Positions 17,810-28,587 are shown, counted from the first letter of the stretch. The stretch: 64,000 nucleotides of DNA from Lachnospiraceae bacterium (GCA_910574195.1 CAJTBF010000008.1:62001-126000), one strand, 5' to 3'. Made by a program: numbers and translations. The notes: generated from the letters alone by a model not told the origin.

Positions 17810-19006
17810 CTATAATCTCCTGGCGATTGCCCGGATAAAGTCTTCACTGTTCAATACGGTCACATCTTTTAACGTCGTGATCAATGCCAGATCCTTTGTC
17901 ATCTCTCCGGCTTCAATAGTATCCACTGTGGCTTTCTCCAACCGGTCTGCGAACTCCATCAACGCTTCATTTCCATCCAGTTCCCCTCGTTTACGCAGCG
18001 CACCCGTCCACGCAAAAATCGTTGCCACAGAATTGGTGGAAGTCTCTTCTCCTTTCAGATGCTTATAATAATGCCGCTGTACCGTTCCGTGAGCCGCTTC
18101 ATATTCATAATATCCATCCGGAGATACCAATACAGAGGTCATCATTGCAAGAGAACCGAATGCGGAGGAAACCATATCACTCATCACATCCCCGTCATAA
18201 TTCTTACATGCCCAGATATATCCCCCCTCCGACTTCATCACACGTGCCACCGCATCGTCAATCAGGGTATAGAAATACACGATTCCTGCTTTCTCAAACT
18301 TCTCCGCGTATTCCGCATCAAAAATGTCCTGGAAAATATCCTTAAAAGTATGATCATACTTTTTGGAAATCGTGTCTTTGGTTGCAAACCACAAATCCTG
18401 CTTTATATCCAGCGCATAGTTGAAACAGCTTCTCGCAAAACTTTCAATCGACCGATCCACATTGTGCATTCCCTGCGCCACACCCGGTCCATCAAACGTA
18501 TGTACCAGTTCCCGGATTTCCTGTCCGTCTTCCGCTGTATATACCAGTTCCACCTTTCCCGCTTTTGGCACTTTCATCTCCGTATTCTTATAGACGTCTC
18601 CGTAAGCATGTCTTGCAATGGTGATCGGTTTTTTCCAGTTTCTTACACAGGGGTCAATTCCCTTTACCACGATCGGCGCCCGAAATACGGTCCCGTCCAG
18701 AAGTGCACGGATTGTTCCGTTCGGACTTTTCCACATTTCTTTCAGATTGTACTCTTCCACCCGCGCCGCATTGGGCGTGATTGTGGCGCATTTCACGGCC
18801 ACTTTATATTTCTTCGTCGCATTTGCGGAATCCACCGTCACCTGATCATTCGTTTCGTTCCGGTGTTCCAGTCCCAGATCATAATACTCTGTATTCAATT
18901 CAATAAAAGGCTCCAGAAGATGTTCCTTGATCATCTTCCAGAGAATCCGTGTCATCTCATCCCCGTCCATCTCCACGATCGGTGTTGCCATCTTGATTTT
19001 TTCCAT
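17810..19006 (-). CDS. icd: NADP-dependent isocitrate dehydrogenase
   Basis: Oxidative decarboxylation of isocitrate to 2-oxoglutarate, the carbon skeleton for glutamate. The sequence is of the eukaryote-like NADP-IDH type ([57 protein letters not shown]) rather than the E. coli type. Length of 398 aa matches that subfamily. GGAGG lies upstream of the ATG at 19004-19006. A GntR regulator gene ends 36 bases upstream on the same strand, and the two probably form an operon from the promoter at 19802-19830. Confidence 0.95.
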   Translation of the reverse strand: MEKIKMATPIVEMDGDEMTRILWKMIKEHLLEPFIELNTEYYDLGLEHRNETNDQVTVDSANATKKYKVAVKCATITPNAARVEEYNLKEMWKSPNGTIRALLDGTVFRAPIVVKGIDPCVRNWKKPITIARHAYGDVYKNTEMKVPKAGKVELVYTAEDGQEIRELVHTFDGPGVAQGMHNVDRSIESFARSCFNYALDIKQDLWFATKDTISKKYDHTFKDIFQDIFDAEYAEKFEKAGIVYFYTLIDDAVARVMKSEGGYIWACKNYDGDVMSDMVSSAFGSLAMMTSVLVSPDGYYEYEAAHGTVQRHYYKHLKGEETSTNSVATIFAWTGALRKRGELDGNEALMEFADRLEKATVDTIEAGEMTKDLALITTLKDVTVLNSEDFIRAIARRL

Positions 19007-19042
19007 TGCTAAGTCCTCCTCGTTATTCTGTGATAACTTCCG

Positions 19043-19699
19043 CTACGCTTCTTCCTTCTCCTGTTTCCTGAGATGCTGTATTACCTGCATGATATGTTCA
19101 TTGGCCAACTGTTCTGCCATATCCTCGTCTTTATCCTGGATGGCGCGCAAAATCATCTTATGCTCCCGAATCGACCGCCTGGCCCGCTCTCCCGAAAGCA
19201 CGGAAGAACGCCTTGACATCAGAACATATTTATGAAAATCTGTCAGAACATGACTTAAAATTCTACTCTGGGAAGCCTCATATAAAACCATATGAAAACG
19301 GCCGTCCAGTTCCGCAATCTGCTCTGTATCATCCCGCTTCATATGAAACTCGGAAAGAAGAAGAATTTCATCCAGCTCATCTAACTGCTCCCTGGTAATA
19401 TATTTTGTCGCCCATCGTGCGCACAAGCCTTCCAGCATAGAACGAATCTGATAAATATCCTGTACATCCTTCTCCGTAATCCCCGTCACATAGGCTCCTT
19501 TGTTCGGGATAATCGTAACCAGCCCTTCCAGTTCCAACTGACGCAGCGCCTCACGGACCGGTGTTCTGCTCACTCCCAGCTCTTTTCCAAGCGTCACTTC
19601 CCGAAGTTCCTCATGTTCCTGATATTTTCCCTTCAAAATCCCATCCCGGATACTGTGGAAAACCCGTCCTCTCAACGACTGTTCCTGATATTCCCCCAT
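19043..19699 (-). CDS. GntR/FadR-family (FCD) transcriptional regulator
   Basis: Metabolite-responsive regulator. The N-terminal winged helix (about 8-70) contains LGKELGVSRTPVREALRQLELEGLV, quoted here in part, and a GAYVTG wing. The C-terminal all-helical FCD domain (about 85-210) has D..FH and H..I metal-site-like positions (LDGRFHMVLYEAS, REHKMI). The ATG at 19697-19699 follows AGGAGG. It is cotranscribed with icd from a promoter that overlaps a palindrome, so autoregulation is likely. The effector is unknown; a TCA-type organic acid is plausible from context. Confidence 0.93.
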   Translation of the reverse strand: MGEYQEQSLRGRVFHSIRDGILKGKYQEHEELREVTLGKELGVSRTPVREALRQLELEGLVTIIPNKGAYVTGITEKDVQDIYQIRSMLEGLCARWATKYITREQLDELDEILLLSEFHMKRDDTEQIAELDGRFHMVLYEASQSRILSHVLTDFHKYVLMSRRSSVLSGERARRSIREHKMILRAIQDKDEDMAEQLANEHIMQVIQHLRKQEKEEA

Positions 19700-19801
19700 C
19701 TTTTCCTCCTAATACCTGCAAAACAGACAGGTTTCCACCATCCTGACCTGATACAGAAAAGTTTCCTCCTTGCAGTTTTCTGCCAAAACACTCACCGTAC
19801 C

Positions 19802-19830
19802 ATTGTATACAGTTATACAACTTTTGTCAA
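19802..19830 (-). promoter_or_regulatory. Promoter and palindromic operator of the GntR-icd operon
   Basis: Minus-strand consensus TTGACA, 17-base spacer, TACAAT. The palindrome TTGTATAC-AG-TTATACAA (19803-19820) overlaps the -10 element and spacer, the expected layout for autorepression by a GntR protein. Confidence 0.78.
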
Positions 19831-19892
19831 TACCGCACCTGAAATTGTCTGATAAGGTATACCTAATTGAACATTAGTAGTCCAATCAATAT

Positions 19893-19936
19893 GAAAAGGA
19901 GGCATTCCCGATTCTTTTCCGGAAGTGCCTCCTCGC
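19893..19936 (-). terminator. Intrinsic terminator after serA
   Basis: Minus strand: AGGAGGCA and TGCCTCCT arms, extended by TTCC.G/C.GGAA pairs, then TTTTC. It lies about 40 bases past the serA stop. Confidence 0.75.
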
Positions 19937-19974
19937 ACAAATCACGATTTTCTTCTGTTTGATAAAATCTAAGC

Positions 19975-21138
19975 TTATACAATCACACGTATCTTCAATA
20001 CGCCCTCAATTGCACTCAACTTTTCTTCCAGCTCTTTGGAAACTGCGGTCTCTACATCAATCATCGTATATGCGTACTTCTTTTTACTCTTATTTGACAT
20101 CAGTGTAATATTCATGTTTGCCTGTGCCAGCGTCGCCGTAAATTGTCCCAGCATATTGGGAATATTATGATGCAGGATCGTAATACGGCTGCCTTCTTCC
20201 TTTACTCCCATATTACAATCCGGATAATTCACGGAGTGGGTGATATTTCCGTTTTCCAGATAATCCCGCACTTCTTTTACTGCCATTTTGGCACAGTTAT
20301 CCTCCGACTCTTCTGTCGACGCGCCCAGATGTGGAATGACGATCGCGCCCTTCACACCGGCAATCTCCGGGGTCGGGAAATCGGTAACATAGGATTTTAC
20401 AGTACCGGATAAAAGCGCGTCTACCATTGCTTCACTGTCTACCAAAACATCTCTTGCAAAATTCAATATCACCACGCCTTTTTTCATCAGACTGATAGCT
20501 TCCCGGTTGATCATTCCCTTTGTGCTGTCCAGCGCCGGTACATGGATTGTGATATAATCGCATTCTTTATATAATTCATCCACCGTCTTTGCATGATGAA
20601 TATTCCGGGATAGCTGCCATGCCGCATCTACCGATACATACGGATCATATCCATATACATCCATACCCAGATGAATGGCCGCGTTGGCAACCCGTACTCC
20701 GATCGCCCCCAGACCGATGACTCCCAGCTTCTTATCCTGAATTTCCGTCCCTGCAAACTTCTTTTTACTTTTTTCCGCCGCTTTTGCTAGGTCTCCGTCC
20801 TCTTCATGTTCCTGTACCCAGCCGATTCCACCAATGATATCACGAGCTGCCAGCAACATACCGGCCAGCACCAGTTCCTTCACTCCATTGGCATTGGCAC
20901 CGGGTGTATTAAACACAACGATCCCCTGTTCCGCGCACTTTTCCAGTGGAATATTATTGACACCGGCTCCGGCACGCGCAACCGCCTTTAAATCCCCGCC
21001 GAATTCCATCTCATGCATGGCCGCGCTGCGGACCAGAATTGCATCTGCCTCCTCCACTGCTTCTGTCTGTACATACTCCTCGTTAAATCTTTCCAGTCCG
21101 ACCTCCGCGATCGGATTCAGGCAATGATACTGATACAT
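19975..21138 (-). CDS. serA: D-3-phosphoglycerate dehydrogenase
   Basis: First step of serine synthesis, oxidising 3-phosphoglycerate to phosphohydroxypyruvate with NAD. The substrate domain carries RAGAGVNNIP, the Rossmann core GVIGLGAIGVRVANAA, and the catalytic region HLGASTEESEDN. A C-terminal ACT domain (about 315-387) suggests serine feedback. The ATG at 21136-21138 has GGAGGAG upstream. It starts one base after the serC stop, so serC-serA form an operon. Confidence 0.96.
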   Translation of the reverse strand: MYQYHCLNPIAEVGLERFNEEYVQTEAVEEADAILVRSAAMHEMEFGGDLKAVARAGAGVNNIPLEKCAEQGIVVFNTPGANANGVKELVLAGMLLAARDIIGGIGWVQEHEEDGDLAKAAEKSKKKFAGTEIQDKKLGVIGLGAIGVRVANAAIHLGMDVYGYDPYVSVDAAWQLSRNIHHAKTVDELYKECDYITIHVPALDSTKGMINREAISLMKKGVVILNFARDVLVDSEAMVDALLSGTVKSYVTDFPTPEIAGVKGAIVIPHLGASTEESEDNCAKMAVKEVRDYLENGNITHSVNYPDCNMGVKEEGSRITILHHNIPNMLGQFTATLAQANMNITLMSNKSKKKYAYTMIDVETAVSKELEEKLSAIEGVLKIRVIV

Positions 21139-21139
21139 C

Positions 21140-22222
21140 TTACAAATTCTCCTCCTCAAACTTTCTCATAAACGCCACAAGCGCTTCCACACCTTCCATC
21201 GGCATGGCGTTATAAATGCTGGCACGCATACCGCCTACGGTTCTGTGTCCTTTTAGATTCTCCAATCCTGCCGCTTTTGCTTCTTTCACAAATTTTGCAT
21301 CCAGGTCTGCATCTCCTGTCACAAAAGGTACATTCATCAAAGAACGATCCTTGGGAACTACCGTTCCCTTGAACAGTTTACTCTGATCCAGAAAATCATA
21401 CAACACGTTTGCTTTCTTTTCATTGCGCTCCTTCATTACTTCCAGACCGCCCATCTCCTTCAGCCATTTGAATACTTTTCCGCAAATATAAATTCCATAT
21501 GCCGGCGGAGTATTGTACAGAGATTTTGCATCCGCATGCGTCTTATAAGTCAGCATCGTCGGGGTTCCCGGCAATACCTCTTCCGTAATCAGATCTTCCC
21601 GGATAATCACAATCACCGTTCCGGCCGGCCCCACATTCTTTTGTACTCCGCCATACACAATTCCGTATTTGGATACATCAATCGGTTCCGACAAAAAGCA
21701 GGAAGAAATGTCCGAAACCAGAAGCTTTCCTTTTGTATTCGGCAATTCTTTGTATTTTGTCCCATAGATCGTATTGTTCTCGCAGATATAGACATAGTCT
21801 GCATCTTCGGAAACAGGAAGGTCCGAACAATCCGGAATATAGGAATAGGTCCGGTCTTCGGAGGATGCAATCCGGTTCACTTTCCCGTATTTTTCCGCTT
21901 CCTGTGCTGCCTTCTTCGCCCACTGTCCGGTAATAATATAATCCGCCACCCTGTTTTTCATCAGATTCATCGGAATCATAGCAAACTGCTGGGACGCGCC
22001 TCCCTGCAGAAACAATACTTTATAATGATCCGGAATTCCCATCAGGTCCCGCAGATCTGCCTCTGCTTCCGTAATGATCTCCTCAAAAGCTTTGGACCGA
22101 TGACTCATTTCCATCACAGACATCCCGGTTCCCTTGTAATCCAACATTTCTTCCGCCGCCGCTTTCAGTACTTCCTCCGGCAATACCGCCGGCCCTGCCG
22201 AAAAATTATACACTCTTCCCAT
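21140..22222 (-). CDS. serC: Phosphoserine aminotransferase
   Basis: PLP aminotransferase that makes phosphoserine from phosphohydroxypyruvate and glutamate. The N-terminal FSAGPAVLPEEVL, the LQGGASQQFAMIP cofactor loop and the PLP lysine in YGGVQKNVGPAG are all present. Length of 360 aa is standard. The ATG at 22220-22222 follows GGAGGAG. serA lies immediately downstream; ilvB ends about 60 bases upstream. Confidence 0.97.
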   Translation of the reverse strand: MGRVYNFSAGPAVLPEEVLKAAAEEMLDYKGTGMSVMEMSHRSKAFEEIITEAEADLRDLMGIPDHYKVLFLQGGASQQFAMIPMNLMKNRVADYIITGQWAKKAAQEAEKYGKVNRIASSEDRTYSYIPDCSDLPVSEDADYVYICENNTIYGTKYKELPNTKGKLLVSDISSCFLSEPIDVSKYGIVYGGVQKNVGPAGTVIVIIREDLITEEVLPGTPTMLTYKTHADAKSLYNTPPAYGIYICGKVFKWLKEMGGLEVMKERNEKKANVLYDFLDQSKLFKGTVVPKDRSLMNVPFVTGDADLDAKFVKEAKAAGLENLKGHRTVGGMRASIYNAMPMEGVEALVAFMRKFEEENL

Positions 22223-22285
22223 TTCTTTCTCCTCCTGCTTCCTTTTTCTGTTTCTGATTTTCTATCTCCCAAGATCTTTTTCTTC

Positions 22286-23956
22286 CTACAAATCCGCCTC
22301 ATCAAACGCTTCGCTGATGGCGCCGCCCGGCGCTACCATCGGCCACACCTTATCATCCGAATCAATCTGACAGTCGATCAGCACCGGTGTATTTAACTCC
22401 AGCGCCTTTGCAAATGCCGCCCGGAATTCTTCCTGTGTAGCGGCACGGATTCCCACCGCTCCCATAGCCTCCGCCAGCTTCACAAAATCCACCTTATCCC
22501 GCAGAACCGTTGCGGAATATCTCTGATCATAAAACAAGTCCTGCCACTGACGTACCATCCCCAGCACATGGTTATTAATCACCACTTCGATCACCGGGAT
22601 CTGGTGCCGTACCGCCGTCGCAATCTCATTCATATTCATGCGAAAACATCCGTCCCCGGCGATATTCACCACGGTTTTTTCCGGCCGGCCCGTCTTTGCT
22701 CCCAGAGACGCCCCCAGACCATATCCCATGGTTCCCAGTCCGCCGGAAGTCAGAAAAGTTCTGGGCGCGGAATACTTATAATACTGTGCGGCCCACATCT
22801 GATGCTGGCCAACCTCGGTGACAATCAGAGCGTCCCCCTTTGTCTGCCGGTAAACTTCTTCCACCACAAAGGGGCCCGTCAATGTCTCCGGATGATAACG
22901 CAAGGGATACTGCTGCTGATAGGTTCGAATTTTTTCCATCCACTCGGGATGAGACTGCTGCGGCAGCCGCGCATTCACTTTTTTCAGTGCTTCCCGAAGA
23001 TCTCCCGTCACACCGGCAGTAATCAGAATATTTTTATTCATTTCCGCCGGATCCATATCAAACTGCAGAATCTTTGCATGTTTGGCAAATGTCTGCGTAT
23101 TTCCGGTCACCCGGTCGCTGAAACGCGCTCCAAGTACAACCAACAAATCGCATTCACTGACACCATAATTGGAAGTCTTCGTACCATGCATCCCCAGCAT
23201 CCCGGTATACCGTGACTCTGTCCCCGGAAAAGCTCCCTTCCCCATCAGACTGTCCGTTACCGGCGCATCCATCCTGCAGACAAATTCCCGCACCTCTTCG
23301 CTGGCATTGGAAAGTATGGCACCGCCGCCAACAAACACGTAGGGCCGCTTTGCTTCCTCCATCATGGACACGGCTGTCAAAATCTCTTCTTCCGCGATCT
23401 GTTCCGGATCCGGAAAATAGGGTGCAATCTCCTTCTTCGTATATTCTGCCCGGTTGGCCGTCACATCTTTTGGAATATCAATCAGGACCGGTCCCGGCCT
23501 TCCGGAACGTGCAATGCGAAACGCATCCCGGATCGTATCCGCCAGATCTTTCACGTCCTTCACTATATAGTTATGCTTGGTAATGGGCATGGTGATTCCC
23601 GCAATATCAATCTCCTGAAAACTGTCTTTTCCCAGCAGAGAAACTCCCACATTACATGTAATTGCCACAATGGGAATAGAATCCATATAGGCCGTGGCAA
23701 TTCCGGTTACCAGATTGGTGGCTCCCGGGCCGCTGGTGGCAAAACAAACGCCCACTTTTCCGGTGGCACGGGCATACCCGTCGGCAGCATGCGCCGCTCC
23801 CTGCTCATGGGAAGTCAGAATATGCCGGATCTCCCCGCGATGCTGATATAGGGCGTCGTATACATTCAAAATTGCACCGCCCGGATATCCGAATACCGTA
23901 TCCACCCCCTGCTCTTTCAAACAGTCAATTACTATATCTGCTCCTGTAAGCTGCAT
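22286..23956 (-). CDS. ilvB: Acetolactate synthase, large subunit
   Basis: ThDP- and FAD-dependent enzyme that makes acetolactate or acetohydroxybutyrate for branched-chain amino acids. The catalytic Glu region (SHEQGAAHAADGYAR), the FAD/central domain and the ThDP motif GDGCFRMNMNEIATA are intact. Length (~556 aa) is typical of the biosynthetic type. The start is the ATG at 23954-23956, eight bases from AGGAGG; an in-frame GTG three codons upstream overlaps the ribosome site. It lies 12 bases after ilvD. No small regulatory subunit gene (ilvN/ilvH) is next to it. Confidence 0.95.
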   Translation of the reverse strand: MQLTGADIVIDCLKEQGVDTVFGYPGGAILNVYDALYQHRGEIRHILTSHEQGAAHAADGYARATGKVGVCFATSGPGATNLVTGIATAYMDSIPIVAITCNVGVSLLGKDSFQEIDIAGITMPITKHNYIVKDVKDLADTIRDAFRIARSGRPGPVLIDIPKDVTANRAEYTKKEIAPYFPDPEQIAEEEILTAVSMMEEAKRPYVFVGGGAILSNASEEVREFVCRMDAPVTDSLMGKGAFPGTESRYTGMLGMHGTKTSNYGVSECDLLVVLGARFSDRVTGNTQTFAKHAKILQFDMDPAEMNKNILITAGVTGDLREALKKVNARLPQQSHPEWMEKIRTYQQQYPLRYHPETLTGPFVVEEVYRQTKGDALIVTEVGQHQMWAAQYYKYSAPRTFLTSGGLGTMGYGLGASLGAKTGRPEKTVVNIAGDGCFRMNMNEIATAVRHQIPVIEVVINNHVLGMVRQWQDLFYDQRYSATVLRDKVDFVKLAEAMGAVGIRAATQEEFRAAFAKALELNTPVLIDCQIDSDDKVWPMVAPGGAISEAFDEADL

Positions 23957-23968
23957 TACAGGCACCTC

Positions 23969-25642
23969 CTAATTCTTCTTTGGTATTTCCAGAATAGCCC
24001 CGCGATTGCCGGACGTCACCATGGACGCATACCTGGCCAGATATCCGGTCGTCACATTGGGGGCCTTTGGCTGCCATTTGGCTTTCCTTCTCTCCAGCTC
24101 TTCCTCCGGCACATCCATCTCCAGCTTCAATTCCGGGATATTGATTCGAATCCGGTCTCCCTCTTCCACCAGTGCAATGGGGCCTCCCACGGCCGCCTCC
24201 GGAGAAACGTGTCCGATGGACGCGCCTCTGGATGCGCCGCTGAAACGTCCGTCCGTAATCAGCGCCACGGAGGACCCCAGCCCCATCCCTGCAATCGCAG
24301 AAGTGGGATTCAGCATCTCCCGCATCCCCGGACCGCCTTTCGGTCCCTCATAACGGATGACTACCACATCGCCGGAATGAATTTTTCCGCCTTTGATTGC
24401 CTCAATTGCATCTTCTTCACATTCAAATACTCTTGCGGGGCCTTCATGTACCAACATCTCTTCCACCACGGCAGAACGTTTCACCACACTGCCGTCCGGC
24501 GCCAGATTTCCCTTCAGCACGGCAAGTCCGCCGGTCTCGCTGTACGGGTGGTCGATGGGACGAATCACTTCCGGATCCTTATTCACGCAGCCCGCAATAT
24601 TTTCTCCTACTGTCTTTCCCGTCACCGTCATGCAATCCGTATGTAACAGATTCTTTTTATTCAGCTCGTGCATCACCGCACTGACGCCCCCGGCTTCATT
24701 CAGATCCTCCATATAAGTAGGCCCTGCCGGCGCCAGATGACACAGATTCGGGGTCTTCTCGCTGATTCCGTTTGCAAAATCTATCTCAAAATCCATCCCG
24801 ATCTCATGCGCGATGGCTGGAAGATGCAGCATACTGTTCGTAGAGCATCCCAGCGCCATATCCACGGTCAATGCATTGAGAATCGCTTTCTCCGTCATAA
24901 TGTCAGAGGGCCGGAGATTCTGTCTGTATAATTCCATGACCTGCATCCCGGCATGTTTCGCCAGACGGATTCGCTCGGAGTAGACGGCCGGAATGGTTCC
25001 GTTTCCCGGAAGTCCCATCCCCAGTACTTCCGTCAGACAGTTCATACTGTTTGCCGTATACATACCGGAACAGGAACCACAGGTAGGACATACATTTTTT
25101 TCAAATTCACAGACTTCCTCCTCCGACATCGTCCCCGCCGCATAAGAACCCACTGCCTCAAACATACTGGACAGACTCCGCTTCTGTCCCTTCACACGCC
25201 CTGCCAGCATGGGACCGCCGCTGACAAAGATCGTGGGTACATTGATCCGCGCCGCTGCCATCAGAAGCCCCGGCACATTCTTATCACAATTGGGAATCAT
25301 CACCAACGCATCAAACTGATGTGCCAGCGCCAGCGCTTCCGTGGAATCGGCAATCAGATCTCTCGTAACCAGCGAATACTTCATCCCGATGTGTCCCATC
25401 GCGATTCCGTCGCATACGGCGATGGCCGGAACCATGATGGGGGTTCCGCCTGCCATAGAAACGCCACGCTTCACTGCTTCCGTAATTTTATCCAGATTCA
25501 TATGTCCCGGCACAATCTCATTATAGGAACTAACGATACCCACCAGAGGTCTTTCCAGTTCCTCCGCCGTATATCCCAATGCATGAAACAAAGAACGATG
25601 CGGCGCCTGCTGCACGCCTTTTGTCACAGTATCACTTCTCAT
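23969..25642 (-). CDS. ilvD: Dihydroxy-acid dehydratase
   Basis: Iron-sulfur dehydratase giving the 2-oxo acids for valine and isoleucine. Cluster cysteines are visible in PNCDKNVPG and [19 protein letters not shown]. Length of 557 aa is normal. GGAG precedes the ATG at 25640-25642. It lies between leuB and ilvB on the minus strand. Confidence 0.97.
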   Translation of the reverse strand: MRSDTVTKGVQQAPHRSLFHALGYTAEELERPLVGIVSSYNEIVPGHMNLDKITEAVKRGVSMAGGTPIMVPAIAVCDGIAMGHIGMKYSLVTRDLIADSTEALALAHQFDALVMIPNCDKNVPGLLMAAARINVPTIFVSGGPMLAGRVKGQKRSLSSMFEAVGSYAAGTMSEEEVCEFEKNVCPTCGSCSGMYTANSMNCLTEVLGMGLPGNGTIPAVYSERIRLAKHAGMQVMELYRQNLRPSDIMTEKAILNALTVDMALGCSTNSMLHLPAIAHEIGMDFEIDFANGISEKTPNLCHLAPAGPTYMEDLNEAGGVSAVMHELNKKNLLHTDCMTVTGKTVGENIAGCVNKDPEVIRPIDHPYSETGGLAVLKGNLAPDGSVVKRSAVVEEMLVHEGPARVFECEEDAIEAIKGGKIHSGDVVVIRYEGPKGGPGMREMLNPTSAIAGMGLGSSVALITDGRFSGASRGASIGHVSPEAAVGGPIALVEEGDRIRINIPELKLEMDVPEEELERRKAKWQPKAPNVTTGYLARYASMVTSGNRGAILEIPKKN

Positions 25643-25749
25643 TTTTCTCCATCCTTTTCCATTTATTTTTTATCGTAATATCCGCCTTCTCCTCCGCCGC
25701 TTTTTCCTATACGCCGGCTGTTATACGGATAAGCCAAAAACAGAATACT

Positions 25750-26838
25750 CTATTTCTCAATATAAGAACAGATTCGGTCTCCCATCTCGCCGGTACCGAC
25801 CTGTACCTTTCCATCCGACAGAATATCTTTGGTGCGGTATCCTGCTTTCAGCACTTTCGCAACCGCTGCTTCCACGGCATCCGCTTCCCGATCCAGATCA
25901 AACGAAAACCGAAGCATCATGGCCGCCGACAAAATCGTAGCAATGGGATTGGCAATCCCTTTTCCCGCAATATCCGGCGCGGAGCCACCGCTGGGCTCAT
26001 ACAGGCCGAATTTACTTTCATTCAGACTTGCAGAAGCCAGCATCCCGATGGAACCGGTCACCATGCTCGCCTCATCTGACAAAATATCTCCGAACATATT
26101 CTCGGTCAGAATCACATCAAACTGCCGCGGGTCTTTGACAAGCTGCATGGCACAGTTATCCACCAGCATATGTTCCAATGTCACCTCCGGATAACCCTTT
26201 GCCACTTCCTCTACGATTTTTCTCCATAATCGGGAAGAATCCAGCACATTGGCCTTATCTACGCTGGTTACTTTCTTCCGGCGCTTCTTCGCGATCTCAA
26301 AGCCGCGTTTCGCAATCCTGCGGATCTCTGCTTCATTATATGTAAGGGTATCCCGCGCCGTCAGAAGTCCGTCCACTTCCTCGGTGGACCGTGCTCCAAA
26401 ATATAACCCGCCGGTCAGTTCTCGCATAATCATCATATCAAATCCGCCCTGCGTAATCTCTTCCTTCAGCGGACATGCTTCTTTCAATTCCTCATACAAC
26501 ACAGCCGGCCGCAGATTCGCAAACAGACGCAGTTCCTTTCGAATCTTCAAAAGTCCCGCCTCCGGCCGCTTCGACGGTTCTAATTGATACCAGGGAGACG
26601 TCTTTGCATCGCCTCCGATGGAGCCCATCAGCACGGCGTCGCTTGCCTTCGCTTTTTCAATGGTTTCTTCCGTCAACGGTACGCCATGCACGTCAATCGA
26701 AGCGCCTCCCATCAAAAGCTGTGTATATTGGATCTGATGTCCATAAACTTCTGCAACCTTATCCAGCACTTTCATTGCCTCTGTCACAATTTCCGGACCA
26801 ATTCCGTCCCCTTTGATCACGCCGATCTTCAAATTCAT
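25750..26838 (-). CDS. leuB: 3-isopropylmalate dehydrogenase
   Basis: NAD-dependent oxidative decarboxylation in leucine synthesis. GDGIGPEIV start, the [13 protein letters not shown] substrate motif, the [14 protein letters not shown] loop and the [15 protein letters not shown]-terminal NAD site are present. Length of 362 aa is standard. It is the first gene of a leuB-ilvD-ilvB group with a strong promoter at 26880-26908. leuA, leuC, leuD and ilvC are not in the window. Confidence 0.97.
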   Translation of the reverse strand: MNLKIGVIKGDGIGPEIVTEAMKVLDKVAEVYGHQIQYTQLLMGGASIDVHGVPLTEETIEKAKASDAVLMGSIGGDAKTSPWYQLEPSKRPEAGLLKIRKELRLFANLRPAVLYEELKEACPLKEEITQGGFDMMIMRELTGGLYFGARSTEEVDGLLTARDTLTYNEAEIRRIAKRGFEIAKKRRKKVTSVDKANVLDSSRLWRKIVEEVAKGYPEVTLEHMLVDNCAMQLVKDPRQFDVILTENMFGDILSDEASMVTGSIGMLASASLNESKFGLYEPSGGSAPDIAGKGIANPIATILSAAMMLRFSFDLDREADAVEAAVAKVLKAGYRTKDILSDGKVQVGTGEMGDRICSYIEK

Positions 26839-26879
26839 CTTTTCTTCTTCCTTCCTGCGCCTTAAAAATTCTATTTGAT

Positions 26880-26908
26880 ATCATACCTCATTTTTTCTAC
26901 CGTTTCAA
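26880..26908 (-). promoter_or_regulatory. Promoter of leuB-ilvD-ilvB
   Basis: Minus-strand TTGAAA, 17-base spacer, TATGAT. The leader is too short for a T-box, and none is visible. Confidence 0.75.
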
Positions 26909-26943
26909 CCCTAACATTTTGGAATTTTCCTCACACAAAAACA

Positions 26944-26984
26944 GAAAAACTCCGTCGCCCACAGCTTTTTTGCATACTATGGCA
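26944..26984 (+). repeat. Intergenic element, GCATACTATGGCA family, copy 2
   Basis: CCGTCGCCCACAGCTTTTTT followed by GCATACTATGGCA. It lies between the leuB promoter and the yajC terminator and has the same layout as the copy at 16839-16877, with a poorer stem. Confidence 0.6.
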
Positions 26985-27019
26985 TGAAAAAAGACCGAAT
27001 ATTCCTCCGGTCTTTTCTT
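26985..27019 (-). terminator. Intrinsic terminator after yajC
   Basis: Minus strand: AAAAGACCG pairs with CGGTCTTTT and is followed by a T-run that continues into the neighbouring repeat element. Confidence 0.8.
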
Positions 27020-27030
27020 CGTTCTCCTGC

Positions 27031-27342
27031 TTATTCGGCGCCCGGCTTCTCCAACTGGGCAATGGCTCCTTTTTGCATCGGAATCCGGCAATTTTTATTA
27101 TTACCGAATTCTACAATGACAGCCTCATCCGAAATATCAATTACTACACCATAAAATCCACTGGTCGTCAAAACTGTATCGCCAATCTCCAACGTGGAAA
27201 GCATCGCCTGAAGCCTTTTCTGTTCTTTCTTCTGCGGACGCACCAGCAGAAGATACATTCCACCTATCACGACTGCGTAAATTACGAACAAACTGCCGAA
27301 TCCCATCATACCGCCTTCTGCGGCGGCCAATAATCCATTCAT
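27031..27342 (-). CDS. yajC: Preprotein translocase subunit YajC
   Basis: Small membrane accessory subunit of the Sec translocon. It has one hydrophobic helix near the N-terminus (SLFVIYAVVIGGMYLLLV) followed by RPQKKEQKRLQ and a small domain (GDTVLTTSGFYGVV) typical of YajC. It is 103 aa. GAGG precedes the ATG. It lies downstream of tgt, a widely conserved pair. Confidence 0.93.
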   Translation of the reverse strand: MNGLLAAAEGGMMGFGSLFVIYAVVIGGMYLLLVRPQKKEQKRLQAMLSTLEIGDTVLTTSGFYGVVIDISDEAVIVEFGNNKNCRIPMQKGAIAQLEKPGAE

Positions 27343-27441
27343 TCTGTTTCCTCCTTGCTGATTCTCTTAACACAATATATTTATCATACACAAAAACAAC
27401 CGACTCTTCAAGTAGAAATTCTCAAAAACATACAAAATCCC

Positions 27442-28575
27442 TTATTCTCCCTTTCGGGACAGATCCGACAACTTCCTCTTTTTATAATCCTGATAGGATC
27501 CCTCCTCAATGGCCCGTCGGATTTCTTCCATCATCGTATTATAAAAATAGAGATTGTGCAGCACACAGAGCCGCATCCCCAACATCTCTTTTGCTTTTAA
27601 AAGATGCCGGATATACGCGCGGCTATAACTTTGGCAGGCCGGACACTGGCATCCCTCCTCGATGGGTCTTTGATCCAGCTCATATTTCTGATTAAATAAA
27701 TTCAGCTTCCCATGGTTGGTATATACATGCCCGTGCCGCCCGTTCCGGGACGGATACACACAGTCAAAAAAATCCACTCCCCGGTCCACCGCTTCGATTA
27801 TATTGGCCGGAGTTCCTACTCCCATCAGATACGTCGGCTTCTTCTGCGGAAGCACCGGCACCACCGCATCCAGAATCCGGTACATCTCCGCATGACTCTC
27901 TCCCACCGCCAGACCTCCGATGGCATATCCGTCCAGCTCCAGCTCTGCAATCTGCGTGGCATGTGCGATACGGATATCCTCATAGACGCCGCCCTGATTA
28001 ATTCCGAAGAGCATCTGCTTTTGATTGATCGTATCCGGCCGCGCATTGAGTCGATCCAGTTCTTCCTTACACCGCTTCAACCATCGAAACGTGCGGGCAA
28101 CCGAATCTTCCATATAGCGTCGATCCGCCACACTGGACGGACATTCATCAAAAGCCATCGCTATCGTAGAACCCAGATTGGACTGAATCTGCATACTTTC
28201 CTCCGGTCCCATAAAAATTTTTCTGCCGTCGATATGGGAATGAAAGCGAACTCCGTCTTCCCTGATCTTACGCAGCCCCGCCAGAGAAAACACCTGAAAC
28301 CCGCCGGAGTCCGTCAGAATTGGCTTGTCCCAGTTCATAAATTGATGCAGGCCGCCCAACTGCTTTATCACCTGATCCCCCGGCCGGACATGCAGATGGT
28401 ATGTATTGGAGAGCTCCACCTGGGTTTTAATCTGCCGCAGGTCCTCCGTGGAAACCGCCCCCTTGATCGCCGCGGCCGTTCCCACATTCATGAACACCGG
28501 TGTCTCAATCACTCCATGTATGGTATGAAGACGCCCCCGTTTCGCTCTGCCGTCTGTTTTTAAAAGCTCGTACAT
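27442..28575 (-). CDS. tgt: tRNA-guanine (queuine) transglycosylase
   Basis: Exchanges guanine-34 for the queuosine precursor preQ1 in GUN-anticodon tRNAs. The catalytic region LTDSGGFQVFSL, the substrate loop and the zinc-binding CQCPACQ...H motif near the C-terminus are intact. Length of 377 aa is standard. The start is the ATG at 28573-28575 with GAGAGGAT upstream. yajC follows 99 bases downstream. Confidence 0.97.
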   Translation of the reverse strand: MYELLKTDGRAKRGRLHTIHGVIETPVFMNVGTAAAIKGAVSTEDLRQIKTQVELSNTYHLHVRPGDQVIKQLGGLHQFMNWDKPILTDSGGFQVFSLAGLRKIREDGVRFHSHIDGRKIFMGPEESMQIQSNLGSTIAMAFDECPSSVADRRYMEDSVARTFRWLKRCKEELDRLNARPDTINQKQMLFGINQGGVYEDIRIAHATQIAELELDGYAIGGLAVGESHAEMYRILDAVVPVLPQKKPTYLMGVGTPANIIEAVDRGVDFFDCVYPSRNGRHGHVYTNHGKLNLFNQKYELDQRPIEEGCQCPACQSYSRAYIRHLLKAKEMLGMRLCVLHNLYFYNTMMEEIRRAIEEGSYQDYKKRKLSDLSRKGE

Positions 28576-28587
28576 ATAACATCCTCT

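Noticed and set aside
18059-19012. Plus-strand frame of about 317 codons across icd
   Set aside because: Antisense to icd; the composition is that of a codon shadow.
26839-26990. T-box or leader peptide before leuB
   Set aside because: The leader from the predicted promoter is about 35 bases, too short, and no specifier or T-box sequence is present.
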